A stretch of 33,839 nucleotides of DNA, from NCBI GenBank assembly GCA_025451295.1, contig JANWKQ010000159.1, positions 1 to 33,839 of the forward strand. Reading direction: 5' to 3'. A program made the translations under genes and the position numbers. How positions within the stretch are numbered: position 1 is the first letter of the stretch; each line of letters opens with the position of its first letter. Source of the stretch: Flavobacteriales bacterium (GTDB taxonomy: Bacteria; Bacteroidota; Bacteroidia; CAIKAF01). The notes under the pieces were generated by a model. The model was not told the origin of the DNA. It made no database searches and saw only the letters and a list, made by a program, of their open reading frames with translations. This document shows, piece after piece, positions 1 through 8,718 of the stretch.

Positions 1-58
1 TCGCGGAGGATGACTCGGCTTCGAATTATTTTTACGCATTTTTTTTGAAAACGAGTTA

Positions 59-76
59 TCCCCGCGAAAGCGGGGA
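59..76. repeat. Palindromic hairpin with GAAA tetraloop
   Basis: A perfect 7-bp inverted repeat (59-65 pairing with 70-76) closes a GAAA loop and is followed by ACCGG. It lies about 90 bases upstream of fmt and has no U-tract, so it does not look like a terminator. A related hairpin at 22322-22341 shares the CGAAAGC core and a GGGACCG end, suggesting a dispersed REP-like intergenic repeat. A transcript hairpin at the end of an upstream gene is the alternative. Confidence 0.55.
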
Positions 77-156
77 CCGGTCACAATTATCCGAGAGGCC
101 AATAAGTACAACAAACAAAAGATTTAGCGGAACACCGAAAAGGCCGCCCAAAATCG

Positions 157-164
157 TAAATTTG
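157..164 (+). promoter_or_regulatory. Bacteroidota -7 promoter element for fmt
   Basis: TAAATTTG matches the Bacteroidota -7 consensus TAnnTTTG exactly and ends four bases before the fmt ATG at 169. Initiation 4-8 bases downstream of the element would give a leaderless or nearly leaderless mRNA. No convincing TTG -33 element is seen at the usual distance. Confidence 0.7.
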
Positions 165-168
165 CCAC

Positions 169-1143
169 ATGTCACTACGCATTGTTTTTATGGGTACACC
201 AGAATTTGCAGTTGCAACATTGGATGCTTTGCATAAAAACGGATATAATATTATGGGTGTGGTAACCGTTCCCGATAAACCTGCAGGACGTGGATACGAG
301 TTACAGGAATCAGCCGTAAAAAAATATGCGAAGGAAAACGGATTAAAAATTCTTCAACCGGAAAAATTAAAATCGGAAGAATTTTTACAAGAATACAAAG
401 CATTGGCACCCGATCTGAATATTGTAGTTGCATTTAGAATGCTGCCGGAAGTGGTATGGTCCTTTCCTTCATTGGGTACATTTAATCTGCATGCTTCACT
501 TCTTCCACAGTACAGAGGAGCTGCACCCATTAACTGGGCAATCATTAACGGGGAAACAGAAACAGGTGTTACCAGTTTTTTTATTGATCGCGAAATAGAT
601 ACAGGGAAAATCATCTTAAATGATAAAGTAGCAATTTCTCCTGCGATGAATGCCGGTGAATTGCATGATCTGTTAATGAAAAAAGGTGCGGAACTGGTGC
701 TCAAAACTGTGAAAACCATTGAAAACAGGGAAGTTTCTTTAATTGATCAATCGCAACTGGTTGAAAATCAAAATACCATATTGAAATCGGCTCCAAAAAT
801 ATTTAAGCATCATTGTTTGATTGACATTCATAAACCCATCATTGACATACAAAATCTAATCAGAGGTATGAGTCCGTATCCGGCAGCAATAGCGATGGTT
901 ACAGACAGTTCAAACGCTGAAATACCAGTAAAAATATATAGTTCAAGGATTGATCGATTTGTAAATACAGAAGAACCGGGTGTTATAGCGACTGATGGTA
1001 AGACATTTCTTGCCATTGAACATCCTGAAGGCCGCGTCTATATTGAAGAATTACAATTGCCGGGTAAGAAAAGGCTGTCAACCCCTGACTATTTAAGGGG
1101 TTCACAATTATCAACAGGTAATTGGAGGCTGAAACCATTGTAA
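169..1143 (+). CDS. fmt: Methionyl-tRNA formyltransferase
   Basis: Formylates the amino group of methionyl-tRNA(fMet) using 10-formyltetrahydrofolate, in the cytoplasm, for translation initiation. At 324 aa it matches the usual length (about 315). The N-terminal formyltransferase domain (about 1-205) starts with the typical GTPEFA stretch (residues 9-14), and the catalytic residues are all visible: N106 and H108 ahead of the SLLPxxRGAAP motif (110-120), and D144 in the REIDTG stretch. Residues from about 206 onward form the Fmt C-terminal tRNA-binding domain. The ATG at 169 follows an exact TAnnTTTG element by four bases, which fixes both promoter and start. The gene appears monocistronic: the next gene (HU) has its own promoter 150 bases downstream of the stop. 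Confidence 0.97.
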   Translation: MSLRIVFMGTPEFAVATLDALHKNGYNIMGVVTVPDKPAGRGYELQESAVKKYAKENGLKILQPEKLKSEEFLQEYKALAPDLNIVVAFRMLPEVVWSFPSLGTFNLHASLLPQYRGAAPINWAIINGETETGVTSFFIDREIDTGKIILNDKVAISPAMNAGELHDLLMKKGAELVLKTVKTIENREVSLIDQSQLVENQNTILKSAPKIFKHHCLIDIHKPIIDIQNLIRGMSPYPAAIAMVTDSSNAEIPVKIYSSRIDRFVNTEEPGVIATDGKTFLAIEHPEGRVYIEELQLPGKKRLSTPDYLRGSQLSTGNWRLKPL

Positions 1144-1273
1144 AATAAGGCTTTGCCGACTTTCGTCGACTTTGGTTTTTGTTAATAAGTAGGTTTCATG
1201 GTAGATACAGCGGGTATGAATTAACAAACCATTGAATTTATTAACAACACAGCATTTTTACCCCCTGTATCCA

Positions 1274-1302
1274 TTGCAGATTAAGAAGTACAGCTATATT
1301 TG
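1274..1302 (+). promoter_or_regulatory. Promoter of the HU gene (TTG / TATATTTG)
   Basis: TTG at 1274-1276 and TATATTTG at 1295-1302 are 18 bases apart and fit the Bacteroidota -33/-7 consensus (TTG - about 19 - TAnnTTTG). The predicted start site near 1308 gives a leader of about 28 bases before the ATG at 1336. Confidence 0.7.
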
Positions 1303-1335
1303 TTTCACGTTTAACCCATTTATAAATAAACACAA

Positions 1336-1608
1336 ATGAACAAAGCAGAATTAATCGAAGCAATCGCATCTGATGCGGGTCTTTCTAAAGCAGATTCTAA
1401 AAAAGCTCTAGATGCATTTATTACAGCAACTACAAAATCTTTGAAAAAAGGTGACAGAGTAGCTTTAGTAGGTTTTGGTTCTTGGAGCGTATCTAAAAGA
1501 TCTGCTCGTACTGGCCGTAACCCACAAACTGGAAAAGAAATTAAAATTCCAGCAAAAAAAGTGGTTAAATTTAAAGCTGGTGCTGAACTTGCTGGTGTTA
1601 TTAAATAA
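1336..1608 (+). CDS. HU family DNA-binding protein
   Basis: A 90-aa nucleoid protein of the HU/IHF family that bends DNA as a dimer. The length is that of canonical HU. The signature arm sequence [14 protein letters not shown] (60-73) is present and places the DNA-intercalating proline exactly at the canonical position 63. The hydrophobic turn GFGSW (46-50) and Lys/Arg-rich arms are also typical. Codon use differs from neighbouring genes (many GCT, TCT, GTA and AAA codons and few rare ones), as expected for a highly expressed gene. It has its own promoter and a strong intrinsic terminator, so it is a monocistronic unit. I cannot distinguish a housekeeping HU from one of several paralogues and therefore give no symbol. 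Confidence 0.97.
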   Translation: MNKAELIEAIASDAGLSKADSKKALDAFITATTKSLKKGDRVALVGFGSWSVSKRSARTGRNPQTGKEIKIPAKKVVKFKAGAELAGVIK

Positions 1609-1630
1609 TACATCTTCAAGCAAAAAATTA

Positions 1631-1661
1631 AAAACCTCGACAATAGTCGAGGTTTTTTTTT
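1631..1661 (+). terminator. Intrinsic terminator after the HU gene
   Basis: A 7-bp perfect stem (CCTCGAC 1635-1641 with GTCGAGG 1646-1652, AATA loop) is preceded by AAAA and followed by an unbroken T-run to 1661. It is a textbook Rho-independent terminator 22 bases after the HU stop codon. Confidence 0.95.
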
Positions 1662-1748
1662 GCCGATTCTTCTTGAAACACATAGCTATGTCAACTATAT
1701 GCCTATGTATTTCAATATATTTATCTTTACTCCTAAATCAACAAATCA

Positions 1749-2396
1749 ATGAGAAAAATATTCATTCCTCTTTTGCTTCTGCTCACCATTTCCTGTGGAG
1801 GCAAAATGATCGTTGCCGAAAAATGGGAAAACGGGAAAGATAAAATTGTATTGCGGATCGATAAAGGCACCAAAGAGAAACCAGAAGTATATTATATGAA
1901 ATCCTATTATCCAAATGGAAATCTCTATAAAGAAGGCTTGGTAAAAGACACTCTGGAAGATGGACTTTGGAAAACCTACTATGCATCCGGCGAAATTAAA
2001 TCAAAGGGGTCTTATAGCCTGGGGAAAAAAGTAGGTGATTATGCCATTTATTACCGGGATGGAAAAACTGAACAAAGCGGAATCTATGAAGGTGATAGTT
2101 TAGTAGAGGCATATCTCTATGACAATCATGGAAAAATGATGGAGGTAGATTCCACTACCTTATGGTTAAGCTCCGGAAAACCAAAATGGAGTGATATTCA
2201 ATATGCCCTTATGCATATGGAATGCAACATGATCTTTTTCGATAATTATGAAAGAGGAACCAAAGTATGTACATGTTTCCTGGATGTGATCCAGCAAAAG
2301 CTTACCTATGAAAAATATGAATTGATGACCGATCGCCAGATCAGTCAGCTCATGCTTTTTGTAGGTCCCGAATATCAGGCTTGTATCGGTAAATAA
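1749..2396 (+). CDS. Putative lipoprotein with YwqK/MORN-like repeats
   Basis: A 215-aa exported protein. It has a hydrophobic signal (about 3-15) followed by Cys16 in an ISC context, so lipidation is likely although the lipobox lacks the usual Leu at -3. Residues about 45-130 contain three MORN-like strands of the type YYPNGNLYKEG...GLWKTYYASGEIKSKG, as in proteins annotated 'toxin-antitoxin system YwqK family antitoxin'. No toxin gene lies nearby, so the antitoxin label should not be taken as function. The C-terminal 75 residues form a different domain with four cysteines (159, 174, 176, 212) and a CTCFLDVIQQK stretch. Its spacing resembles small secreted Bacteroidota proteins that carry a CxC and a late Cys. 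A near-match -7 element, TATCTTTA (1722-1729), lies 19 bases before the ATG. Confidence 0.75.
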   Translation: MRKIFIPLLLLLTISCGGKMIVAEKWENGKDKIVLRIDKGTKEKPEVYYMKSYYPNGNLYKEGLVKDTLEDGLWKTYYASGEIKSKGSYSLGKKVGDYAIYYRDGKTEQSGIYEGDSLVEAYLYDNHGKMMEVDSTTLWLSSGKPKWSDIQYALMHMECNMIFFDNYERGTKVCTCFLDVIQQKLTYEKYELMTDRQISQLMLFVGPEYQACIGK

Positions 2397-2479
2397 ACAA
2401 CCGCGGGGTGCAGGAAATCGGAAGAGTTTCAGTAACTTTTACTGCCTCTGTTCGTCTTAAATTCGTAACTTAGCATCTA

Positions 2480-3817
2480 ATGAAAACAAATTTAAGGAAC
2501 CGCATCATTCTTTTTACGCTGTTATTACTCACCAGTATGTTTTCTGTGCATGCTCAATCTTCCATTATCACTGTGTGGAAGGACAGTGTGATCGGAGCCA
2601 TCTGGAATGATTCAACCAATACTGTTGCCTATGGACGCAAAGATGTCAATGGATATTATAAAATATTTCTTTCGGATTCCTTAGGTAATAATGAACAACC
2701 GCTTACCTATCCGGGTTGGGATCCCAATAGGCATCAATGGGCTGAAGAATGGCATCCCTCCGGGAATTATTTGTTTTGTTATGTAGAAAAAACGGCTTAT
2801 GCATCAGAAGCAGGACATACGCGAATACCGGATGATGCAATGCCGGGATATGGCGGGTATACCGATATCTGGCTCATCAAACGGGATGGTTCACAGGCCT
2901 GGCAGCTCACCAATTATCCAAATAATTACGACAACGGAGTCATTCATGGTGCTATGTCGCAGGATGGTTCTTTGTTTGCCTGGTCTCAACGGATCCAGGC
3001 ACCCGTTCCTTTCGATTTCAACCTGGCCGCGGGGGCTTATGTAATGAATGTCGCCCAGTTTATTGATGGACCAACACCAACCATCAATATTATCCACACG
3101 TTTCAACCCGGAGCATTGCTGGCAGCGAATGAGCTGGAAAGTATTTCACCAGATAACAATACCCTTTCTTTTTACAGTACATATGAAACCCAAAATATTT
3201 TCAATACACCGATCTATACGATCGACATGAATACCGAAGTGATCACACAACTTACAACCGAGAGTTTTGCGCAGGCACCCACTTATACACCCGACGGCAG
3301 CAAATTTGTTTATATGACCGGAAAGGATTGTGATATTTTTCCATTCGAGATCCAGGGAGCGGATTGGTGGCTGATGAACAATGATGGAAGCAATAAACTT
3401 CGCATTTCAAGAATGAATATCACAAATGATCCGCAATCCGTGAATCATTATCGCCTCGCAGGAAGTATTTCATTCATGTCGAACACAAGTTTTTTAGGAG
3501 GCGTGATGACTCAGCCTTTGGGCCTCACCGGTTATACCGCCAAAGTCCAAATACTTCCTACCATAGGTATTGGTCCTGAAGAAATACTAACGGAATTTTC
3601 AATGTATCCGAATCCTACGTATGAAAAACTCACCATTCAGTTGCAAAATAATTCACAGGAGGAACTTCTGCAGATTTATAATTCTACCGGCACACTCATG
3701 AAAGAGGTAATGGTTGATGAAATTTCTGAAATCGACATTAGTTATTTACCCAGAGGAATTTACTTCCTGAATCTAAAAACAAATCCTGAGCATTCCAGGA
3801 AATTTATTAAGCAATAA
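2480..3817 (+). CDS. T9SS-exported TolB-like beta-propeller protein
   Basis: A 445-aa secreted protein. The signal peptide (about 1-25, ending VHAQ) sends it across the inner membrane. Residues about 30-340 carry repeated PDGSxFVYMT- and DGSxxWQLTN-type strands typical of WD40-like (PD40/TolB) propellers. Residues 375-445 are a type-A sorting domain (MYPNPTYE..., PRGIYFLNLK, terminal RKFIKQ), recognised by the T9SS for export and surface attachment. The substrate is unknown, and no catalytic motif is visible. A -7-like element TAACTTAG (2466-2473, one mismatch) ends six bases before the ATG, so it has its own promoter and a very short leader. It is convergent with the next gene (19-base gap). 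Confidence 0.85.
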   Translation: MKTNLRNRIILFTLLLLTSMFSVHAQSSIITVWKDSVIGAIWNDSTNTVAYGRKDVNGYYKIFLSDSLGNNEQPLTYPGWDPNRHQWAEEWHPSGNYLFCYVEKTAYASEAGHTRIPDDAMPGYGGYTDIWLIKRDGSQAWQLTNYPNNYDNGVIHGAMSQDGSLFAWSQRIQAPVPFDFNLAAGAYVMNVAQFIDGPTPTINIIHTFQPGALLAANELESISPDNNTLSFYSTYETQNIFNTPIYTIDMNTEVITQLTTESFAQAPTYTPDGSKFVYMTGKDCDIFPFEIQGADWWLMNNDGSNKLRISRMNITNDPQSVNHYRLAGSISFMSNTSFLGGVMTQPLGLTGYTAKVQILPTIGIGPEEILTEFSMYPNPTYEKLTIQLQNNSQEELLQIYNSTGTLMKEVMVDEISEIDISYLPRGIYFLNLKTNPEHSRKFIKQ

Positions 3818-3836
3818 TCGCTGCCGCAAAGTTTTC

Positions 3837-4547
3837 CTAAACTTTGGACAACAATCGTCCAATGATCATTACTTCGAACAAATGAGTAAAGATGGATTCG
3901 AGAACCCCGGTATTTCGAACGAATGGTGCAAAGTTCATATCGGGCGTATCCATGGATGCCACAATATAACCACTGTAGATATAACAGGTATTATATAATT
4001 TGGAAATATTCGCATCCGTGACTACAGAATTGGGAACAATAACTCCAATCACCGCAAAAATAAAAGTAAACAGGATGATAATCAGTAAAAATATATTGGC
4101 TGCTCCCAGCAGCGCATCTCGTATTTTGAGTTTCTCTCCGAAAACATCGCTTACTGCCTCATAAAAACTGGTAAAGATCATAATGAGGGTGACGGTTGTA
4201 GAAAACCCGAGTACTATACGGTATACATGAAAGTTGGTTTTTTCCAGTCCGATAATAGTCGCTATAAAAATAATGATGGTGGCAACCGTTAATGCAATGG
4301 CCAGGGTATAGAAATACCAACGTTTATTGATGAAGTGAAAAAGAAAGAAAAGAGATACCGTTGTTAACGATAACGAGAAAAAAAGATCCATAAATGCCGC
4401 CAGCGTTTCGCTGATCATATAATTTCCGGTTCTGGCTGCAGGAACAATAAAGACATTCGACAACAGGCTCAACGACTGGCAAACAAGCAGCCATATATAG
4501 AGTGGTCCGCGTCGCTGATCTATTTTAGGATGTGAACTGGAAGCCAT
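3837..4547 (-). CDS. Membrane protein resembling a degenerate two-TM ion channel
   Basis: A 236-aa protein with about six hydrophobic segments (17-37, 48-72, 78-100, 107-128, 147-171, 212-233). The last hundred residues have the layout of a K+-channel pore module: a basic segment, a TM helix (about 147-171), a short extracytoplasmic stretch with YNTCYIYSG (185-193), then VRNTGVLESIFTHLFEVMIIG (210-230), which lines up with the inner helix ending typical of bacterial channels (AR..a.lEa..G...lavliarL). The selectivity-filter position, normally TVGYGD, reads IVASMD (195-200). Ion selectivity is therefore probably lost or changed. This assignment is my inference from motif layout; an unrelated membrane protein remains possible. 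A TATATTTA element (4564-4571 on the complement) lies upstream. Confidence 0.6.
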   Translation of the reverse strand: MASSSHPKIDQRRGPLYIWLLVCQSLSLLSNVFIVPAARTGNYMISETLAAFMDLFFSLSLTTVSLFFLFHFINKRWYFYTLAIALTVATIIIFIATIIGLEKTNFHVYRIVLGFSTTVTLIMIFTSFYEAVSDVFGEKLKIRDALLGAANIFLLIIILFTFIFAVIGVIVPNSVVTDANISKLYNTCYIYSGYIVASMDTPDMNFAPFVRNTGVLESIFTHLFEVMIIGRLLSKV

Positions 4548-4605
4548 TCTGGTAAATTAAGGATAAATATATAAATATTTATTTCCCTCAGCAACAGATC
4601 ATTCC

Positions 4606-5793
4606 CTAATTTCTTTTCATCAGCACCAGGTTGCCTGATTTGATCACCGCCAGCTCATTGTCATCCGTGGGATTGAACGTATAACAAAATCCACCGGCAA
4701 ATTCCGAGTCGTATTCCATAGAAAAGCTTGTAGCGTTATAAATTCGGAAACCATTTCTTCCAACAGCTATGTATTTTCCACTGGAACTTACTTCCATATA
4801 GTAGTCCTCATTACCCAATTCAAGCCAATTGTTACTTACCGGTTTTCTTGTTGTCGCATCATAAATCCTAAAATGAGCATAACCAGATCCGGCGATCATC
4901 ACATATACATTTTTTCCACGCATCTCCAATCCCGTTATTGCCACATCTTCTTCGAACGGACGGGTAAAAAATTTAGGTCCGGTTGGTTTATCCTCGATCT
5001 CAAAATTTTTGTAGCCGGCATCAATCGTTTTTTGATCCAATAAATAGAGATCACAATCGGCATCTCCATAGATATAGTTATTGGCATCAAGTCTTACCAT
5101 GACCGGTCGTGGAAATCCAGCCATGTTCCCATTTCTATTCCCCTGATTATTTAAACTCACCTGCTGCCATTCCATTACTTTTTCAAAATTGGAATTGTAA
5201 GCCACCAGGCTATGATCAAACATGGCAAAACTTTCCATACTGTTTTTCCAGACACAAAGAATATTCCCATCATCATCATAGCGGGCCGACGATGGCATCA
5301 TCTGCCAGGAAAGATCATCAGCATTGTTTGTTTTTCGAAGATCAAGCGGTTCGTTGTTGGCATATTTTTTCTCCACATAATCAGATTCTTCGGAGATTGA
5401 TCTGATTATACTTCCGTCAGAAGTACTTCTGATCATCAGATTGATATCCGATTCAGTACTATTTTCGTTGGAATAGGTGATCATCTGTGTTCCATCAGGG
5501 CTCACATCTGATACAAAGATGGATTGTTTGTAATTCGTAACCTCCTTGGTCCATATCCTTGTTTTGGTACGTACATTATATCTGGATAACTCACCATAAG
5601 TGGTTGATATGATCACTTCGTCTCCATTTGGAAGCCAAACAATTCCCGATACTCCACCGCTTTCCTGCAGTTCGATGGTGGTATTATCGTCCCATGAATT
5701 GATGTTATAGGGTTTAAAAGAAAAGAAGATGGCAAGCAAACAAATAGTTGCCAATCCAAAGATCAGCTGATAAGCGGAGTGATTTTTTTTCAT
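4606..5793 (-). CDS. Membrane-anchored WD40-like propeller protein
   Basis: A 395-aa protein with a single N-terminal hydrophobic segment (about 8-26) that acts as an uncleaved anchor or signal peptide, placing the rest in the periplasm. The body consists of repeated beta-strand units such as VSDVSPDGTQMITYSNE (about 91-107) and SSSGKYIAVGRNGFRIYNAT (about 338-357), characteristic of seven-bladed WD40/quinoprotein-like propellers. No catalytic residues, cysteines for cofactor binding, sorting domain or lipobox are evident, so the role is unknown. It is transcribed toward the channel-like gene 58 bases downstream, and a TATTATTG near-match promoter element is visible upstream of its ATG. Confidence 0.75.
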   Translation of the reverse strand: MKKNHSAYQLIFGLATICLLAIFFSFKPYNINSWDDNTTIELQESGGVSGIVWLPNGDEVIISTTYGELSRYNVRTKTRIWTKEVTNYKQSIFVSDVSPDGTQMITYSNENSTESDINLMIRSTSDGSIIRSISEESDYVEKKYANNEPLDLRKTNNADDLSWQMMPSSARYDDDGNILCVWKNSMESFAMFDHSLVAYNSNFEKVMEWQQVSLNNQGNRNGNMAGFPRPVMVRLDANNYIYGDADCDLYLLDQKTIDAGYKNFEIEDKPTGPKFFTRPFEEDVAITGLEMRGKNVYVMIAGSGYAHFRIYDATTRKPVSNNWLELGNEDYYMEVSSSGKYIAVGRNGFRIYNATSFSMEYDSEFAGGFCYTFNPTDDNELAVIKSGNLVLMKRN

Positions 5794-5878
5794 TGGATAA
5801 GGATATTGGTGGTTGTAGTCCGATACAATAATAAAAAATTATGCCAAAAATGTCCGGATAATATCCCCCAGAGGCTTT

Positions 5879-7369
5879 TTACTTCTCAAATGCTCCTGCA
5901 TCGGGGTTTCCGGCGCTAAGCCGGTTGGCTCCCTGAAGATCAAACATAAGTTGAGCCGCATAGGAACTTATAAAACTTGGATCACCTATGTTAATAGCTG
6001 CAGAACCCGGTTTGATTGTATAGTACCCCTGAAAGTCATCAGTAAATTCAGGCTCCTGATTGATAATGTTGTTGGTGAAATGGATTGTCGGGGTAGTCAT
6101 ATCATCATCCAGTCTCAATAACGAATTTCTGAAATTATAATTGAATGGGCTGGCTGTTGTACTGTCGAAATCAACTTCTGCAAGGGCTGAGCCGTAAACA
6201 ATGCCATTGTTGAATTCGAAATTCATTGCATCCGAATTAATTGAATTGTTGTCGAAAGGATCTACATAATAATTATTGAAAAACAAGGACGGGAAATTCC
6301 GGATGCTTCCACTCCAATAATTGGCGAAGGTACTTTGGTAGAATTTTATATCACCCCCATATGTAAATGCAGCACAATACTGACCACAATTATCGATCAA
6401 TACATTATAGCCATCCATATTATATTGTCTGGAGAAAATTCCTACTGCACTCATATTCTCAATCCTCACATTTTCTAAAACAATTTTCTTGGGAGTATTA
6501 ACATTATGACCCGTGGAGGCTGCAAGCGCCGTAAAATCATCCAGCTGTAAACCAATAAATGCATTTTTGATCACGGCATTCCGTATAATGTGATCCGTTT
6601 TTCCTTCGTTGATAAGAATCCGGTCCCATTGTCCCGGGACATCCTTGTAAGCATATTCTAGTTTTGTTCCCTGGAAAACGACCGGATTATGTTTTTCTCC
6701 CAATACATATAACGAAGCGTATTGATAAACCCATAAAGAACTATTGTGATAGAAGTGTATCTGAGTTCCTGGCAGGATGGTTAAGGTACATCCAGAGTCT
6801 ACCACGGCATATCCAACCACAACAATCGGTTTTCCAGGTCCCCAGGTTGTATTGCATGGAATAATGGAATAGGCTAATCCTGATCCCAGGGTATCTGTTG
6901 GATAATAATAAGTAGCATCCTGACCAAACGCTACCAGCATGGCTCTTGCATAGCTGGCACCCCCGTTATATTCCACCACAATCGAATCTTCTTCAATCAG
7001 TGGACCTGTTCCTCCATTGGGATCCAACGTTACTTCTACAAATACATACATACTATCATGCGCCTCCAGTTCCAAATCGGTTACCGATGGCCCGGGAAAT
7101 CCATTCACATTAAAATGATAAGGTCCACTCGTTCCGCTGGGAATATAAACCCGGTCAAGATTCACGGTTTCATTCGAATTGTTGCGGATCAAAAATACTT
7201 TGGTCATCGACCCCATGCTGGTAAAAACGGTATCAAAAATGACAGTATCCTTTGAGACGGTGATGGTAGGAAGATTGGAGAGGGGTGGGTCACATGAATT
7301 GAAAAAAAACAGGGAACTAATGCCCAATGCACCTGACAGACTAAATATGGTGATCTTTAACTTTCTCAA
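5879..7369 (-). CDS. Putative lipoprotein with right-handed beta-helix domain
   Basis: A 496-aa protein with a hydrophobic signal followed by Cys26 (FFFNSC), consistent with a lipoprotein. Residues about 35-135 form an Ig-like 'choice-of-anchor' region with the phrase KDTVIFDTVFTSMGS. From about 200 to 450 the sequence has short Asn- and hydrophobic-rich turns (IRNAVIKNAFIGLQLDD, IVLENVRIENMSAVGIFS) typical of parallel beta-helices of the pectate-lyase/NosD fold. The C-terminus NPDAGAFEK matches the closing motif common in choice-of-anchor Q proteins. No catalytic residues could be identified, so it may bind polysaccharide rather than cleave it. The reading frame opens with TTG at 7369; no ATG lies between it and the upstream in-frame stop. 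It follows the sigma-54 activator by 60 bases on the same strand. Confidence 0.78.
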   Translation of the reverse strand: MRKLKITIFSLSGALGISSLFFFNSCDPPLSNLPTITVSKDTVIFDTVFTSMGSMTKVFLIRNNSNETVNLDRVYIPSGTSGPYHFNVNGFPGPSVTDLELEAHDSMYVFVEVTLDPNGGTGPLIEEDSIVVEYNGGASYARAMLVAFGQDATYYYPTDTLGSGLAYSIIPCNTTWGPGKPIVVVGYAVVDSGCTLTILPGTQIHFYHNSSLWVYQYASLYVLGEKHNPVVFQGTKLEYAYKDVPGQWDRILINEGKTDHIIRNAVIKNAFIGLQLDDFTALAASTGHNVNTPKKIVLENVRIENMSAVGIFSRQYNMDGYNVLIDNCGQYCAAFTYGGDIKFYQSTFANYWSGSIRNFPSLFFNNYYVDPFDNNSINSDAMNFEFNNGIVYGSALAEVDFDSTTASPFNYNFRNSLLRLDDDMTTPTIHFTNNIINQEPEFTDDFQGYYTIKPGSAAINIGDPSFISSYAAQLMFDLQGANRLSAGNPDAGAFEK

Positions 7370-7429
7370 AACCTGGATTTCTCTCTTATAACGCTACAAA
7401 TGAAAAAAATTATACTCAGAACTCATCTA

Positions 7430-8668
7430 CTATTCTTTAATATTATACTCTTTTATTTTCCGATAGAGGGTCCTTTCTGATATTCCAAGCTCTTTGGCAG
7501 CGCTTTTCCGCTTGCCGCGGTGCTTTTGCAATGCTTTTGTGATGAGCTCCATTTCCCGGTCATCCAGTGAAAGAGATTCTTCTACCTCATGATGAAGGAC
7601 GGTTGGTTTTACAGTTTTGGACCCGTTACCCGAGTGAATAATGATATCCTCATCAGTATGATCAATCGGTTCATTGTAATCCTCATAAAGTCGTTTGATG
7701 ATCTGGGCATCATTTTCATTGAATGAGGTGGACCCCTGACCTCCGTTCTGCATAATGGTAAGCATGAGTTTTTTGAGATCTACAATATCCTTCTTCATGT
7801 CATAAAGGAACTTATAGATGATCTCACGATCTGAAATATTCTCTCCTTCTCTTTCTTGTTTAAACAATACCGGAGCTGTTGAAAATCCTTCCCTTGGAAT
7901 ATATTTTCTTAAAGTCTCTACAGAAATTTCTCTTTCTCTTTCAAGAATCGAAATTTGCTCTGTAATATTTCTGAGTTGACGTACATTTCCCGGCCATGAA
8001 TAGGATTCAATCAACGATTTGGCATCTTCGGTTAGTTTAATGGGAGGCATTCTATATTTATCCGCAAAGTCGGCCGCAAATTTTCTAAAGATCAATTCAA
8101 TATCCAGGGGTCTTTCTCTTAAAGGTGGAATGATGATCGGCACCGAATTCAAACGGTAATAAAGGTCTTCCCTGAATTTTCCCCGTTGGATCGCATCCAA
8201 AAAATTAACATTGGTTGCTCCAACGATCCTTACATCCGTTTTCTGCACCTTGGATGAACCAACCTTAATAAATTCTCCCGTTTCAAGCACACGTAGCAAT
8301 CTTACCTGGGTTTGTAAAGGTAGATCGGCTACCTCATCCAGAAATATGGTCCCACCATCGGCCACTTCAAAATAACCTTTACGTGCATCCGTTGCCCCGG
8401 TGAAAGATCCTTTTTCATGTCCGAATAATTCCGAGTCAATCGTCCCTTCAGGAATGGCGCCACAATTCACCGCTATAAAAGGTCCATGCTTGCGGGTTGA
8501 TAATTGATGAATGATCTTGCTAAAGACTTCCTTACCTACCCCACTCTCCCCTGTTATTAAAACCGAAAGATTGGTGGGTGCCACCTGTTGAGCTACATCC
8601 AGCGCCCTGTCTAAAGCATGAGAGCTACCGATAATACCAAAGCGATTTTTTATTTCCTGTACAGTCAT
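7430..8668 (-). CDS. Sigma-54-dependent transcriptional activator without sensor domain
   Basis: A 412-aa bacterial enhancer-binding protein. The AAA+ domain begins almost at once: Walker A GESGVGKE (40-47), sigma-54 contact loop GSFTGA (87-92, Ser in place of the usual Ala), Walker B GGTIFLDE (105-112), REDLYYRL (166-173) and WPGNVRQLRN (225-234). A linker (about 262-365) contains a DMKKDIVDLKKLM stretch. A Fis-type helix-turn-helix (about 370-412, RKSAAKELGISERTLYRKI) ends the protein. It should hydrolyse ATP to open RpoN promoters. There is no receiver, GAF or PAS domain, so control must be by expression or by a partner. It lies 50 bases after miaB on the same strand, probably co-transcribed. 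Its targets are unknown. Confidence 0.93.
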   Translation of the reverse strand: MTVQEIKNRFGIIGSSHALDRALDVAQQVAPTNLSVLITGESGVGKEVFSKIIHQLSTRKHGPFIAVNCGAIPEGTIDSELFGHEKGSFTGATDARKGYFEVADGGTIFLDEVADLPLQTQVRLLRVLETGEFIKVGSSKVQKTDVRIVGATNVNFLDAIQRGKFREDLYYRLNSVPIIIPPLRERPLDIELIFRKFAADFADKYRMPPIKLTEDAKSLIESYSWPGNVRQLRNITEQISILEREREISVETLRKYIPREGFSTAPVLFKQEREGENISDREIIYKFLYDMKKDIVDLKKLMLTIMQNGGQGSTSFNENDAQIIKRLYEDYNEPIDHTDEDIIIHSGNGSKTVKPTVLHHEVEESLSLDDREMELITKALQKHRGKRKSAAKELGISERTLYRKIKEYNIKE

Positions 8669-8718
8669 TAGTACTCTTGACGCTTAATATTTTTTTTTAC
8701 CTGATCCGTTAACACTAA

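Noticed and set aside
3-236. Reading frame open from the left edge through the fmt 5' end
   Set aside because: It translates a palindromic hairpin and the fmt promoter, then overlaps fmt in another frame; no start signal or recognisable protein.
1475-1843. Frame overlapping the HU gene, its terminator and the next gene start
   Set aside because: It runs through a clear intrinsic terminator and two well-supported genes; shadow frame.
1749-2396. Toxin-antitoxin module
   Set aside because: The repeat protein is exported and no toxin-like gene is adjacent.
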